This document shows, piece after piece, positions 16,840 through 26,424 of a DNA stretch of 64,000 nucleotides. Source of the stretch: Acidobacteriota bacterium (GTDB taxonomy: Bacteria; Acidobacteriota; UBA6911; RPQK01; DATIPO01); assembly GCA_035471785.1 (NCBI GenBank), contig DATIPQ010000017.1:143115-207114 (forward strand), read 5' to 3'. The first letter of the stretch is position 1, and the number at the start of each line of letters is the position of its first letter. The position numbers and the translations under genes are program-made. The notes beneath the pieces are model-generated. The model saw only the letters and a list, made by a program, of their open reading frames with translations. It did not search any database and had not been told where the DNA came from.

Positions 16840-17922
16840 ATGCTCAGCATCGTCATTCCCACCTGGAACGGACTTCACCTGCTGAGGGAGAATCTGCCCT
16901 CGGTGCTGAGAGCGGCCGAGTTCTTCCAGCGCCGCAACGCGCGGCCCTGGGAAATCATCGTGGTCGACGACGGCGGAGAAGACGAGACGCCCCAGGCCCT
17001 GCCCCTTGAGTTCCCGCAGGTGGAGTTGATCAGGCGTCCTGTCAACGGAGGCTTTTCCCCGGCCTGCAACAGCGGCTTCGAGCACTGCCGCTATCCGCTT
17101 GTGGCACTGCTCAACAACGATGTGCAGGTTGAAGACGACTACTTCGTCCATCTGGCCTCGCATTTCACCGACTCGTCCGCCGATGAAGATCTCTTCGCCG
17201 TCACGGCCCGGGTATTCGAGTGGGACGAGCCGGTCTTCGCCACGGGCGGAAAGGTGGGCCGCTTCAGGCGCGGGTTCTGGAGCGTCTACTTCAACTACGA
17301 CCTGGACGGCGGTTCAGCCGCCCGCCGCTGGACGCGACAACGCCGCCTGCTTTCCTTCTATGCTGTTGGAGGCTTCGCCGCCTATCGCCGCGACAAACTG
17401 ATGGAACTGGGAGGATTCCTGGAGATCCTGGCGCCCTTTCACTGGGAGGACATCGACCTTTCCTACCGGGCCTGGAAGCGGGGGTGGCAAGTCCGCTACG
17501 AGCCGCGCAGCCTGGCCCGTCACCGCACCAGCGCCACCATCGATTCCCACTTCAAGCGCCAACAGGTGGAGGAAGCTTCGCTGCGCAACCGGCTGCTCTT
17601 CCACTGGATCAACTGTCACCGTCCGGCCTGGATGGCGGCTCATCTGATGATGCTGACCGTCAAGCTGCTGACCCGCATCCTGGCGGGGGACGTGGGCTTC
17701 TATCGCGCGCTCTGGAAGGCCCTCGGGCGCCTGGGCGAAGTCAGACGTCTGCGCCGGACGGAAAGACTGGCCGCCAGGCGCAGCGACGAGCAGGTGGCCG
17801 ACCTGCTCACAGCCTTCTATGAAAAGGCGCCCATCGCCATCTACTATAATCGCTCCCAGGTAGTGAGCCGGCACCCCGGCCCCGAACGAGAAACCGATTC
17901 CGCCCCGAGAGAAGCCTCTTGA
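16840..17922 (+). CDS. Family 2 glycosyltransferase (rhamnosyltransferase-like)
   Basis: This 360-residue protein has a GT-A fold of family GT2: SIVIPTWNG at the N-terminus, IIVVDDGGEDET, GGFSPACNSG, then LLNNDVQVEDDY as the metal-binding DxD-like region and HWEDIDLSYRAWKRGW as the acceptor-side motif. The C-terminal 100 residues contain an amphipathic helix set likely touching the membrane. It starts a tight run of three glycosyltransferase genes, so it probably adds a sugar to lipopolysaccharide or another surface glycan. Its stop overlaps the next start as TTGA. Confidence 0.88.
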   Translation: MLSIVIPTWNGLHLLRENLPSVLRAAEFFQRRNARPWEIIVVDDGGEDETPQALPLEFPQVELIRRPVNGGFSPACNSGFEHCRYPLVALLNNDVQVEDDYFVHLASHFTDSSADEDLFAVTARVFEWDEPVFATGGKVGRFRRGFWSVYFNYDLDGGSAARRWTRQRRLLSFYAVGGFAAYRRDKLMELGGFLEILAPFHWEDIDLSYRAWKRGWQVRYEPRSLARHRTSATIDSHFKRQQVEEASLRNRLLFHWINCHRPAWMAAHLMMLTVKLLTRILAGDVGFYRALWKALGRLGEVRRLRRTERLAARRSDEQVADLLTAFYEKAPIAIYYNRSQVVSRHPGPERETDSAPREAS

Positions 17923-18716
17923 AGAAGATTTCAGCCGTACTCATCAGCTTCAACGAAGAGGAGAAAATCGAGCGGGCGCTGTCGAGCCTGCAGGGAATCG
18001 CCGATGAGATCGTTGTCGTGGACTCTCACAGCACCGACCGGACGGCCGAAATTTGCGGACGCTTCACCGACCGCGTCATCCCGCGCGACTGGCCCGGATA
18101 CCGGGAGCAGAAGCAGTTCGCCACCGCCCAAGCCAGTCACTCCTGGGTGCTGAGCCTGGACTGCGACGAGCAGATCAGTTCCGAGTTGCAGCAGGAGCTG
18201 ATGGACTGGAAGGCCACCCCCGAGGGCCCCCAGCGAGGCTACCTGGTGCCTCGCATGACGCGCTTCATGGGACGCTGGATACGCCACACCACCTGGTATC
18301 CCGACTATCAGATGCGCCTCTTCCGGGCCGACAGCGGAAGCTGGCAGGGCGGACGCGTCCACGAGTCTTTCCGCCTCGGCCAGGGCCTGCCCAGCGGACG
18401 CCTGCAAGGACACATCCTGCACTACACCTATAGCGACCTCTCCGAATATCTTGGCCAACTGGACCGCTTTTCTTCCCTGGCGGCCGCCGACTACCTGGAA
18501 GGCGGCAAGCGGGTGGGCGGACTGCGGCTGGTCCTGACGCCTCCCCTCGTTTTCATCAAGAACTACCTGATCAGGCGCGGCTTTCTGGACGGACGGGCGG
18601 GACTGGCGGTTTCTGCGCTCTCGGCTGTTTCCGTCCTTTTCAAGCACCTCAAGCTGTGGGAGCTGCAGCGCCGCGCCTCCTCTCCTGACCAGCAGCCTCC
18701 AGAGCCCTCTCCATGA
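17919..18716 (+). CDS. Family 2 glycosyltransferase (WaaE/KdtX-like)
   Basis: The 265-residue protein matches the short GT2 group typified by lipopolysaccharide-core WaaE. Motifs are SAVLISFNEEEKIERAL, EIVVVDSHSTDRT, YREQKQFATAQA, SLDCDEQIS and WYPDYQMRLFRAD, then a C-terminal hydrophobic segment. The start is a TTG overlapping the previous stop, and the stop overlaps the next ATG by four bases, which means close coupling. Probable role: addition of a sugar to lipid A core or a similar envelope oligosaccharide. Confidence 0.88.
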   Translation: MKKISAVLISFNEEEKIERALSSLQGIADEIVVVDSHSTDRTAEICGRFTDRVIPRDWPGYREQKQFATAQASHSWVLSLDCDEQISSELQQELMDWKATPEGPQRGYLVPRMTRFMGRWIRHTTWYPDYQMRLFRADSGSWQGGRVHESFRLGQGLPSGRLQGHILHYTYSDLSEYLGQLDRFSSLAAADYLEGGKRVGGLRLVLTPPLVFIKNYLIRRGFLDGRAGLAVSALSAVSVLFKHLKLWELQRRASSPDQQPPEPSP

Positions 18717-19819
18717 CTCCACTGAAGATACTCTACGTCGACACCGAGACGGTCTGGAGAGGCGGCCAGGAGCAGCTCTACACGCTCATCAGGGGACTCT
18801 CCGCACGCGGTCACCGCTGCCTGCTGGCGGCGCCCGCCAAGTCTCCGCTGGCCGACAGATGCCGCGCCCTTCAAGTCCCCGTCGAGGACTTCCGCCAGCG
18901 CTCGGAATGGAGCCCGTCCGCCTTCCGCCGGCTGCGGGAGTTGATGCTGGGAGGCGCTTATGACGTGGTCCACTTCAACACTCCGCGGCCCATCCTGGCA
19001 GGCGGACTGGCGGCCAAGCTGTGCAAGGTTCCTCTCAGGGTTTCCTCACGCCGCGTCATCTTTCCACTCCGTTCACCCCTCAGCCGCTGGAAGTACAACT
19101 GGTGCAACGACGCCATCTTCACCGTCTGCCGCAGCATCCGTGACGTGCTGGTGGAAAACGGAGTGAACCGCGGGCGCATTCGGGTCGTCTACGAAGGGGT
19201 CGACCTAAGCTGGTTCGACCAGCTTGAGGCGGCCGAGTTCCAGCGCGGACTGGACGAGGTCTGGATCGGAATCGTCGCTCACCTGAGCCACGAGAAAGGC
19301 CACCGCGACCTGCTGCAGGCGGCCTCGCTGCTGGCTTCGCGCTTCTCGGAGGTGCGCTATGCCATCATCGGCGACGGACCGCTGAAAGGAGAACTGGAGG
19401 CGCTCAGCGGCCAACTGCGTCTGCAGGAGTCCGTCCGCTTCACGGGCTTTCGCGATGACAGCGAAGCCCTCATGAAGCGGCTGGACGTCTTCTGCCTTCC
19501 CTCTCATTCGGAGGGCTTCAGTTCAGCCATCCTGGCCGCCATGGCTAACCGCCTGCCGGTGGTGGCTTCGGCGGTGGGCGGCAATCGCGAACTGGTGGAG
19601 GACGGCCAAACCGGCCTGCTGGCGCCGCCCGCCCAGCCTCCTCAACTGGCGGAGGCGCTGTGGAAACTGGTCGACTCCAAGTCCCTGCGCCACCGCATGG
19701 GGCAGGCGGGACGCAAAAGGGTGGAGGAGCACTTCACCATGCAACGAAAGATTGAAACCAGCGAGCGCCTCTACCGCGAGTTGCTCGCCCCAAACGAAAC
19801 CAAGGGCGAGGGAACCTGA
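18713..19819 (+). CDS. Family 4 glycosyltransferase
   Basis: This 368-residue protein has the GT-B two-Rossmann-domain arrangement of GT4. The N-terminal half contains LYVDTETVWRGGQEQLY and VVHFNTPRPILAG; the C-terminal half contains VYEGVDL, IVAHLSHEKGH, YAIIGDGPLKGELEAL and the sugar-nucleotide site HSEGFSSAILAAMANRLPVV followed by GNRELVEDGQTGLL. It uses a nucleotide sugar donor and belongs to the three-gene surface-glycan run. Confidence 0.92.
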   Translation: MTPLKILYVDTETVWRGGQEQLYTLIRGLSARGHRCLLAAPAKSPLADRCRALQVPVEDFRQRSEWSPSAFRRLRELMLGGAYDVVHFNTPRPILAGGLAAKLCKVPLRVSSRRVIFPLRSPLSRWKYNWCNDAIFTVCRSIRDVLVENGVNRGRIRVVYEGVDLSWFDQLEAAEFQRGLDEVWIGIVAHLSHEKGHRDLLQAASLLASRFSEVRYAIIGDGPLKGELEALSGQLRLQESVRFTGFRDDSEALMKRLDVFCLPSHSEGFSSAILAAMANRLPVVASAVGGNRELVEDGQTGLLAPPAQPPQLAEALWKLVDSKSLRHRMGQAGRKRVEEHFTMQRKIETSERLYRELLAPNETKGEGT

Positions 19820-19837
19820 AGAGACCTTTCCTGTACA

Positions 19838-21019
19838 ATGAAACCTATGCTTTTTCGATCGGTTGTGCGCTTTCTGCCCCTGCTGGCTCTCCTGGTTCTC
19901 TCCGGCTCCAACTGCTCGCTGCGGGCCCAAGGACTGAGCGACAAGGAATTCGAGGAACTCTCTCTCAAGCTGAGCGAGGACAACGGATTCTTCCCCACCG
20001 ACAACCTGGTTTCCAACGAAACTTCCTACTTGCACGTCCTGCCTCAGATCAAGAAATACGTCGAGCCGGGAGGCGTTTACATCGGAGTCGGACCGGAGCA
20101 GAATTTCAGCTACATCGCCGCTGCCAAGCCGGCCCTGGTTTTCATCGTCGACATCCGGCGCGACAACCTGCTTCAGCACTTGTGGCTGAAGTCGCTCTTC
20201 ATCTCGTCCGACAACCGGGCCGAGTTCATGGCCCAGCTCTTCGCAAGGCCTCTTCCCAGGGGATTCAAGGCCGGTCCGCGCTCCGACGCCCATGATTTGG
20301 CACAGATCTTCAGCGCGCTGCCCGGCGACAAGGAGTATTTCGAGAGCACCATCGAGAAGCTGTGGAAGGTCATGCACGGCAAATTCCCCAATCTGACCGC
20401 CGAGGAGGACCGCCGCACCGTGGAACGCATCGCTTCCGCCTTCCACCGCAAGGGACTCGACTTGGCCTACGAGATCCCGGGGCGTCCCGAACTCAACGCC
20501 CGCCTCTTCCCCTCCTGGGGATCGCTGATGGTGCAGACCGACCTGGAAGGCCGCACCGGGCACTACCTCGACCGCGACGAGAGCTTCAACTTCCTCAAGA
20601 AGCTGGCGGAAGAGAACCGGCTTATCCCCGTGGTGGGGAATCTGGCCGGCGGGAAGGCCTTGCGCACCGTGGGCCAAGAGGTGCGGCGGCGAGGCTTGCA
20701 GGTGTCCCTGCTCTACCTTTCCAACGTCGAGTTCTATCTCTTCCGCAACGGCACCATGGAGTTCTTCATCGACAACGTGGGCTCCATGCCCGTCGCCGAC
20801 AGCGGCATCCTCATCCGCAGCTACTTCAACCGGCTGACCGGATACCGCGACATCCATCCCGAGTCGGTTCCCGGACATCTTTCGGTGTCCCTGGTACAGA
20901 ACATCCAGAATTTCCTGCGCATCGCCGAAGAGGAGCCTTACCGCAACTATTGGGACCTGGTGGCGCGCGACTACATTCCCATCTCCCGCCCCGGTTTCCC
21001 CGAGAACTCCGACCGCTGA
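19838..21019 (+). CDS. LIC_10091-like exported protein of unknown function
   Basis: The 393-residue protein has a signal peptide with a possible lipobox (SGSNCS) near residue 25. The mature part contains [32 protein letters not shown] and [13 protein letters not shown], which I associate with a family named after Leptospira LIC_10091; the glycine-rich strand-turn resembles a nucleotide- or SAM-binding Rossmann start. The family has no assigned reaction that I know of. It follows the glycosyltransferases by 18 bases and so may share their transcript. My recognition is from memory of conserved motifs only. Confidence 0.7.
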   Translation: MKPMLFRSVVRFLPLLALLVLSGSNCSLRAQGLSDKEFEELSLKLSEDNGFFPTDNLVSNETSYLHVLPQIKKYVEPGGVYIGVGPEQNFSYIAAAKPALVFIVDIRRDNLLQHLWLKSLFISSDNRAEFMAQLFARPLPRGFKAGPRSDAHDLAQIFSALPGDKEYFESTIEKLWKVMHGKFPNLTAEEDRRTVERIASAFHRKGLDLAYEIPGRPELNARLFPSWGSLMVQTDLEGRTGHYLDRDESFNFLKKLAEENRLIPVVGNLAGGKALRTVGQEVRRRGLQVSLLYLSNVEFYLFRNGTMEFFIDNVGSMPVADSGILIRSYFNRLTGYRDIHPESVPGHLSVSLVQNIQNFLRIAEEEPYRNYWDLVARDYIPISRPGFPENSDR

Positions 21020-21080
21020 CGCTGGCCGATTCACATTCGGGTCTTGTCTGGCGGCTGAGCTTTCATTATCGTGCTGTTTG

Positions 21081-22019
21081 ATGAAACTGAGCCGCAAGCA
21101 CGTCCTCGGCATCGCGGAGCTGTCCCTGCAAGACATCGAACTGATCCTCAAGACGGCCCGCAGCTTTCGCGAGATCACCGAAAGGCCTCTCAAGAAAGTG
21201 CCTACGCTGCGCGGACGCTCGGTAATCGGCCTCTTCTACGAACCCTCGACCCGCACCCGCTCTTCCTTCGAACTGGCGGCCAAGCGGCTGAGCGCCGACG
21301 CCGTCAACATCAGCGCCTCCACCAGCAGCGTCAGCAAAGGCGAAACCCTCATCGACACCGGACTGACCCTGCAGGCCATGCGTCCCGACGTGGTCATCGT
21401 GCGTCACCCGGTGGCGGGCTCGGTCCATCTGCTGGCGCGCCGCTGCCGGGACATCCGCTTCGTCAACGCCGGGGACGGGATGCACGAGCATCCCACCCAA
21501 GCCCTGCTGGACGCCATGACCATCATCGACAACAAGGACAAGCTGGAAGGGCTGCGGGTGGTCATCGTGGGCGATATCCGCCACAGCCGGGTGGCCCGCT
21601 CCAACGCGCTGCTGCTTTCCAAATGCGGGGCCCAGGTGGCGGTTTGCGGCCCGCCCACCTTGATCCCGCTCGATTTCCACCAGTATCAGGTGGATGTCGA
21701 GCACGACATGGGCAAGGCCCTGCAAGGGGCCGACGTGGTGATGATGCTGCGCACCCAGAGGGAACGCCAGCACGAAGTCTTCTATCCCTCCACCAAGGAA
21801 TACTTCAACCTCTACGGGCTCAACTCCAAGAAGATGGAAGCCGCCAAGCCTGACGCCATCGTCATGCATCCGGGGCCCATCAATCGCGGAATCGAAATCG
21901 ATCCGGCCATGGCCGACGGTCCCCACTCGGTCATCCTGGAACAGGTCACCAACGGACTGGCGGTGCGCATGGCCGTCCTCTACCTGCTGGCAGGCTCGGG
22001 CGAAGGACTGGGGATCTGA
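21081..22019 (+). CDS. pyrB: Aspartate carbamoyltransferase catalytic subunit
   Basis: PyrB makes N-carbamoyl-aspartate in pyrimidine synthesis. The 312-residue protein has the carbamoyl-phosphate motif [13 protein letters not shown], the 80s-loop region [36 protein letters not shown] and [12 protein letters not shown]. These all match the ATCase family. The start is set at the ATG at 21081; a TTG directly before it is also open. It is followed by pyrC after 3 bases. No pyrR or pyrI was seen. Confidence 0.96.
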   Translation: MKLSRKHVLGIAELSLQDIELILKTARSFREITERPLKKVPTLRGRSVIGLFYEPSTRTRSSFELAAKRLSADAVNISASTSSVSKGETLIDTGLTLQAMRPDVVIVRHPVAGSVHLLARRCRDIRFVNAGDGMHEHPTQALLDAMTIIDNKDKLEGLRVVIVGDIRHSRVARSNALLLSKCGAQVAVCGPPTLIPLDFHQYQVDVEHDMGKALQGADVVMMLRTQRERQHEVFYPSTKEYFNLYGLNSKKMEAAKPDAIVMHPGPINRGIEIDPAMADGPHSVILEQVTNGLAVRMAVLYLLAGSGEGLGI

Positions 22020-22022
22020 GAC

Positions 22023-23309
22023 ATGAAGATACTGATTCGCCAAGGACTGGTCGTCGATCCCACCCAAGACATCAACCGCCAGTGCGACCTGCTGCTGGAG
22101 GAGGGGCGGGTGGCGGCCATCGATTCCAAGATCGAGCTTTCGCCCGATCAAAAAGCCGAGGTCGTCGAAGCCCGGGGATGGGTGGTGACTCCCGGACTCA
22201 TCGATATGCACGTCCACCTGCGCGAGCCGGGCCGGGAAGACAAGGAAACCGTCGAGAGCGGCGCCCGGGCGGCGGCGGCGGGCGGATTCACCTCGGTCAT
22301 GTGCATGCCCAACACCGATCCCGTCATCGACAACGAGAGCGTGGTGCGCCACGTCATCGAGCAGGGGCGCAGGGCCGGCAGCGCCAACGTCCACCCGGCG
22401 GGGGCCATCACCAAGGGGCAGGCGGGGCAGGAACTGGCCGAGATCGGCGAAATGGCCCGGGCCGGCATCGTGGCCATCAGCGACGACGGTTATCCCGTCA
22501 TGAACTCGCAGGTCATGCGCCGGGCCATGGAGTATGCCCGCCTCTTCGGCCTGCCCGTCCTCGACCACTGCGAAGACAAGCACCTCTCGGCCGGCGGATG
22601 CATGAACGAAAGCTCCGCCTCCACCCGCCTGGGACTCAACGGCATGGCCGGAGTGGCTGAGGAGATCCACATCGCCCGCGACATCATGCTCTCCAGGCTG
22701 ACGGGCTGCCATGCCCACATCTGCCATATTTCCACCGCCGAGGCCCTGCAGCACGTCCGCCGGGGAAAGGAGGACGGCATAGCGGTGACGACCGAGGTGT
22801 GTCCCCACCACTTCACCCTGGCCGACGCCGACATCGAGAACTACGACACCAACTACAAGATGTCGCCTCCCCTGCGCACTCCCCGCGACGTCGAGGCCAT
22901 GCTGGAAGGGCTGCGCGACGGTTCCATCGACTGCATCGCCACCGACCACGCTCCTCATACTTCGCTGGAAAAGGACACCACCTTCGAGGAGGCCGCCTTC
23001 GGCATTATCGGGCTGGAGACCTCCTTGCCCCTGTGCGTCGAGCACCTGCTGCGCAAAGAAGTGGTCTCGCTGCCCAGGCTGGTGCAATTGATGAGCGTCA
23101 ACCCCGCCCGCATCCTGGGCCTCGAGCGGGGCACCCTGAAGAAAGGCTCGGTGGCCGACGTCACCGTCTTCGACGCCGAACGCCAGGTCACGGTCGACTC
23201 CAACGCCTTCAAGTCCAAGTCGCGCAACACCCCCTACCAGGGCTGGGTCCTCCACGGCCTCCCCGTCCTCACCATCGTCTCCGGCCGCATCGTCCACGAC
23301 GCCCGCTGA
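22023..23309 (+). CDS. pyrC: Dihydroorotase
   Basis: PyrC cyclises carbamoyl-aspartate to dihydroorotate. The 428-residue protein is a class I amidohydrolase: DMHVHLREPGREDKET gives the HxH metal pair, CMPNTDPVID follows, then the metal-bridging region, HCEDKHL, HICHISTAEA, TTEVCPHHF and ATDHAPHTSLEK with the catalytic Asp. It is directly behind pyrB in one operon, and a region of repeats follows its stop. Confidence 0.96.
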   Translation: MKILIRQGLVVDPTQDINRQCDLLLEEGRVAAIDSKIELSPDQKAEVVEARGWVVTPGLIDMHVHLREPGREDKETVESGARAAAAGGFTSVMCMPNTDPVIDNESVVRHVIEQGRRAGSANVHPAGAITKGQAGQELAEIGEMARAGIVAISDDGYPVMNSQVMRRAMEYARLFGLPVLDHCEDKHLSAGGCMNESSASTRLGLNGMAGVAEEIHIARDIMLSRLTGCHAHICHISTAEALQHVRRGKEDGIAVTTEVCPHHFTLADADIENYDTNYKMSPPLRTPRDVEAMLEGLRDGSIDCIATDHAPHTSLEKDTTFEEAAFGIIGLETSLPLCVEHLLRKEVVSLPRLVQLMSVNPARILGLERGTLKKGSVADVTVFDAERQVTVDSNAFKSKSRNTPYQGWVLHGLPVLTIVSGRIVHDAR

Positions 23310-23435
23310 AGCTCCCTTCTTTCTGTCTCTGCGCTCTCGCGGGAGGCGCATCGCTGCTTTGAGGACCGGAGGCTGGCAGGATGTTCTTTGACCCCCCTCA
23401 AAGGCCTGCGCCAACTCGTCCAGGCTGAACATTTC

Positions 23436-23753
23436 CTCCATCGCCGCAAGGATGCGCCTCCCACCAGGCGAGTACCATGGGAGCCCGCAACTGAAGGAGG
23501 CGCATCCTTGCGGCGATCCTGGAGATGCCCCGACATGGCAAGGGAGGGGCAAGCCACCGCACGGCCCCCCGACCGGGTGTCCCTGCCCCCCATAGCCTGG
23601 GCGAAGAGAGCCCGCACCTGAAGGAGGCGCATCCCTGCGGCGATCCTGGCAACGCCCCGACACAACCGGGGTGGGGCAGCCACCACACGGCCCCCAGACC
23701 GGGTGGGAGGCGCATCCTTGCGGCGATCCTGGAGATGCCCCGACACGGCAAGG
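23436..23753. repeat. Cluster of dispersed repeats between pyrC and the S51-like gene
   Basis: The stretch 23310-23865 has no convincing gene. It holds four copies of the core GGAGGCGCATCCTTGCGGCG: one reversed at 23436-23462 and three direct at 23496-23543, 23623-23663 and 23706-23753. The direct copies continue with GATCCTGGAGATGCCCCGACA or a close variant and with GC-rich spacers that are themselves similar (units of roughly 85-127 bases). The same core forms the inverted repeat at 321-463. Long antisense frames through this region are side effects of base composition. Confidence 0.75.
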
Positions 23754-23865
23754 TGGGCCAGGCCGCCGAGCCGTCCCCCGACCGGGGTGTCCCTGCCCTC
23801 CGTAGCTGGACGAAGGAGGGTGAGTGTTGACATCGCACCCCCCTTTCGCGGACCATGATGGGCTC

Positions 23866-24786
23866 ATGCCGGACATCGTCTTCTTAGGTCCACAAAGACA
23901 CCAGCCGACTCTGGCCCAGGTCCTCGACGAATTGGGACTCTCGGGTCCGCTGTGCGCCGTCACCGCGGGCTGGCAGGAGCGTGAAGGAGAGCTTGAGGAG
24001 CTGAGCGCTCACGTGGGCTGCCGGGTGGACGACTTGCAGCTCTACAGTCGCGCCGAGAGGCTCTTTCGCAATGACCGGGCCCTCTTGGAGGAGCATCGCC
24101 TGCGCCAGCAGAAGCTCATGCGCCTGCAGCGCTTCTACCGCCTGCGGCTGCACTATGCGCTCGAGGCGGTACGCGCCCTTAACCGCGAAGAGCAGACCCC
24201 TTTGCGCTCGCTGCTGGGCAGCGAGAAGCGCTCGGCGCTCAATGCCGTGCGCTCACTCGACCGGCGCCACTTGCGCCGCATCCTCAAGGTCCATCAAGAA
24301 CACCCTGAGCTGCGCCTGCGCAATCACGTCCAGCGCCAGGAAGTGGAGGGACTGATCGCCGCCAGCAAGGCCGTCCTCATCGCCGGAGGACACATCGCCG
24401 TACTGATCAACCGAATGCGTTTATTCGACCTCGGGGAATTGCTGCTGCAGCGTCCCGTCATCGCCTGGTCGGCGGGGGCCATGGCGCTCAGCGAGCGGAT
24501 CCTGCTCTTTCACGACTGTCCTCCCCAGGGTGCCGGAGACGCCGAACTGCTGGAGACGGGACTGGGACTGGTGGAGGACGTGGTCCCCTTGCCCCAGGCC
24601 CGCCAGCGGCTGCTTCTCGACGACAGCCAGCGCGTCGGACGGCTGGCCAAACGCATGAAACCGGCCCTGTGCGTCACCCTCGACGAGGGCAGCTTCATCC
24701 ATTGGCGCGGCGGACGCCTGCTGGCCGCCCGTCGCTCCCTGCGCCTCACCAGCCAGGGCAAACTCCGCCCGCTCAACCCCTCATGA
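23866..24786 (+). CDS. Peptidase S51 / class I glutamine-amidotransferase-like protein
   Basis: The 306-residue protein has a cyanophycinase/dipeptidase-E-like core. Recognisable parts are VLIAGGHIAVLINRM, the nucleophile-elbow motif AWSAGAMALS with the expected Ser near residue 202, and LDEGSFIHWRGG near the end. The middle third is an Arg/Leu-rich helical insertion. The His that S51 enzymes carry after the nucleophile is not evident (the place reads VPLPQARQRL), so peptidase activity is doubtful. It overlaps the next esterase gene by four bases and belongs with the ATP-grasp/esterase genes downstream. Start chosen at an ATG just before the conserved domain; an upstream TTG frame is open through repeats. 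Confidence 0.6.
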   Translation: MPDIVFLGPQRHQPTLAQVLDELGLSGPLCAVTAGWQEREGELEELSAHVGCRVDDLQLYSRAERLFRNDRALLEEHRLRQQKLMRLQRFYRLRLHYALEAVRALNREEQTPLRSLLGSEKRSALNAVRSLDRRHLRRILKVHQEHPELRLRNHVQRQEVEGLIAASKAVLIAGGHIAVLINRMRLFDLGELLLQRPVIAWSAGAMALSERILLFHDCPPQGAGDAELLETGLGLVEDVVPLPQARQRLLLDDSQRVGRLAKRMKPALCVTLDEGSFIHWRGGRLLAARRSLRLTSQGKLRPLNPS

Positions 24787-25928
24787 ATCCCTTACTCCTG
24801 CAACTCAGACGGCTCAATAAGCGAGGGGACGAGAAAGCCCTGGACGAGTTCTTCCAGTCCCATCAATTTCCCATCGTTGAAGAGGACGGGGTCACGTTCG
24901 TCTACCGCGGCGAGGCCGATGACGTTTATTTGCAGCACTGGGTCTACGGTTTGCCTTCCTACCAGCGTTTCCACGCGCTGGACGACGACTCGGACCTGTG
25001 GCACCTGCACCTGGAACTGCCCAAGGGTTCACGTATCGAGTACAAGTTCAACGTCGTCTCCGAGGGCAAGGAGCGGCTGATCGAAGATCCGCTCAACGAT
25101 CTCAAGGCCTACGATCCTTTCGGCGCGAACTCGGTCTGCCGCGCCTACGGCTACACGCCTCCCGAGTGGACTCAGCCCGACCCCGACGCCCGTCCCGGCG
25201 CCATCGACGACATCTCGATGCACAGCAAGATCTTCGCTTCCGACCGGCGCTTCAGGCTCTACCTGCCCGCCCGCTACCGGCGCAGCCGCAACTATCCGCT
25301 GCTGATCGTCCACGACGGGAACGACTACCTCAACTTCGCCTCCCTCCAGACGGTGCTCGACAACCTCATCCACCGGCTGGAGATTCCGCCCCTGATCGCG
25401 GCGCTGACTCATTCGTCCGACCGCCTCGTCGAATACGCCGCCGATCTCCGTCACGCCGACCACCTGGCCCATGAACTGCTGCCCTACCTGGAAAAGCGTC
25501 TCCCCCTGGTGCGCCGCCCTGAAGGCCGGGGACTGATGGGAGCCAGCTTCGGCGCCGTGGCCGCTCTCCACGCCGCCTGGACCCATCCCGACACCTACGG
25601 CCGCCTCTTGCTGCAGTCGGGTTCCTTCGCCTTCACCGACATCGGACAGCACTGGCGCGGCCCCGTCTTCGATCCGGTGGTGAGGTTCATGAACAGCTTC
25701 CGCAAGAATCCCGGCAAGCCGGCCGAGAAGATCTTCATCTCCTGCGGCAGATACGAGTCGCTCATCTACGAGAACCGCTCCCTTGTTCCGCTCCTGCAGG
25801 AAAACCGCCTCATGCAGGTGCGCTACCGCGAGGCCCGCGACGGCCACAACTGGGAAAATTGGCGCGACCGCCTGCGCGACGGCCTCTCCTGGCTCTTTCC
25901 CGGCCCCCTCTGGATGGTCTACGAATGA
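24783..25928 (+). CDS. Esterase with N-terminal beta-sandwich domain (enterochelin-esterase-like)
   Basis: The 381-residue protein has an N-terminal beta-sandwich (about 40-125; TFVYRGEADDVYLQ and KFNVVSEGKERL) like the glycan-/Fes-type domain, then an alpha/beta-hydrolase esterase of the Fes/esterase-D group. The nucleophile elbow is GASFGAVAAL; the acid and His regions include DGHNWENWRDRL near the C-terminus. It is not preceded by a signal peptide, so it is cytoplasmic. The start overlaps the S51-like gene (ATGA). Substrate unknown; siderophore or short ester/peptide hydrolysis are options. Confidence 0.85.
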   Translation: MNPLLLQLRRLNKRGDEKALDEFFQSHQFPIVEEDGVTFVYRGEADDVYLQHWVYGLPSYQRFHALDDDSDLWHLHLELPKGSRIEYKFNVVSEGKERLIEDPLNDLKAYDPFGANSVCRAYGYTPPEWTQPDPDARPGAIDDISMHSKIFASDRRFRLYLPARYRRSRNYPLLIVHDGNDYLNFASLQTVLDNLIHRLEIPPLIAALTHSSDRLVEYAADLRHADHLAHELLPYLEKRLPLVRRPEGRGLMGASFGAVAALHAAWTHPDTYGRLLLQSGSFAFTDIGQHWRGPVFDPVVRFMNSFRKNPGKPAEKIFISCGRYESLIYENRSLVPLLQENRLMQVRYREARDGHNWENWRDRLRDGLSWLFPGPLWMVYE

Positions 25929-25955
25929 GGCATGCATGGCACGGCGTCGAAAACG

Positions 25956-26222
25956 GACTCCGGGCTCGCTGAAGGCGAGCGATTCGACTAGCCCTCGATT
26001 AGCATTAGCCCAGGGTGCAGCACCGTCTCGAGGCTCAAGTCCGGGCTCGCTGAAGGCGAGCGATTCGCCCCCCCCAAAGCTGCGCGGCCAAGCAGCCACA
26101 GTGTTCAAGCCGAGTCCGGGCTCGCTGAAGGCGAGCGATTCGCCCCTCCTTCGCCAAAGCTGCGAGGCCAAGCAGCCGCAGTGTTCAAGCCGACTCCGGG
26201 CTCGCTGAAGGCGAGCGATTCG
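25956..26222. repeat. Four-copy hairpin repeat array
   Basis: The 496 bases between the two halves of the ATP-grasp/esterase cluster contain no gene. A 27-base unit CCGGGCTCGCTGAAGGCGAG plus CGATTCG occurs at about 25957-25988, 26037-26067, 26113-26142 and 26193-26222. Each copy can form a 6-bp stem GCTCGC/GCGAGC with loop TGAAG. A second element (AAGCTGCG, then GGCCAAGCAGCC) lies between copies 2-3 and 3-4. At 26300-26317 a related CGCTGAAAGCG hairpin is seen. Spacing and unit size do not fit CRISPR. Confidence 0.8.
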
Positions 26223-26424
26223 CCAGCCCAGGGTGGAGTCCGCTGCAAGCGGAGCGCGGCAAGGACGGAACCCTGGGTTTCGCATTCTTAGACAACAAAA
26301 CGCTGAAAGCGTGAGATAAAAATTCAGGTTGCTGGCGGTTCTCCAAACCTCGCCCCAAGCGACTTTGGACATCGGAGCCGCGAGTATCCTAAAATACTGA
26401 GTCCGCAACAGTCAGGAGGACTCT

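Noticed and set aside
21066-23963. A 965-codon open frame on the minus strand opposite pyrB-pyrC
   Set aside because: It lies antisense to two certain genes, has a Gly/His/Asp-rich composition typical of reversed GC-rich codons and runs into repeats; no domain is visible.
25956-26222. Possible CRISPR array
   Set aside because: The repeated unit is a short hairpin, the intervals are of different lengths and partly repeated themselves, and no cas genes are present.
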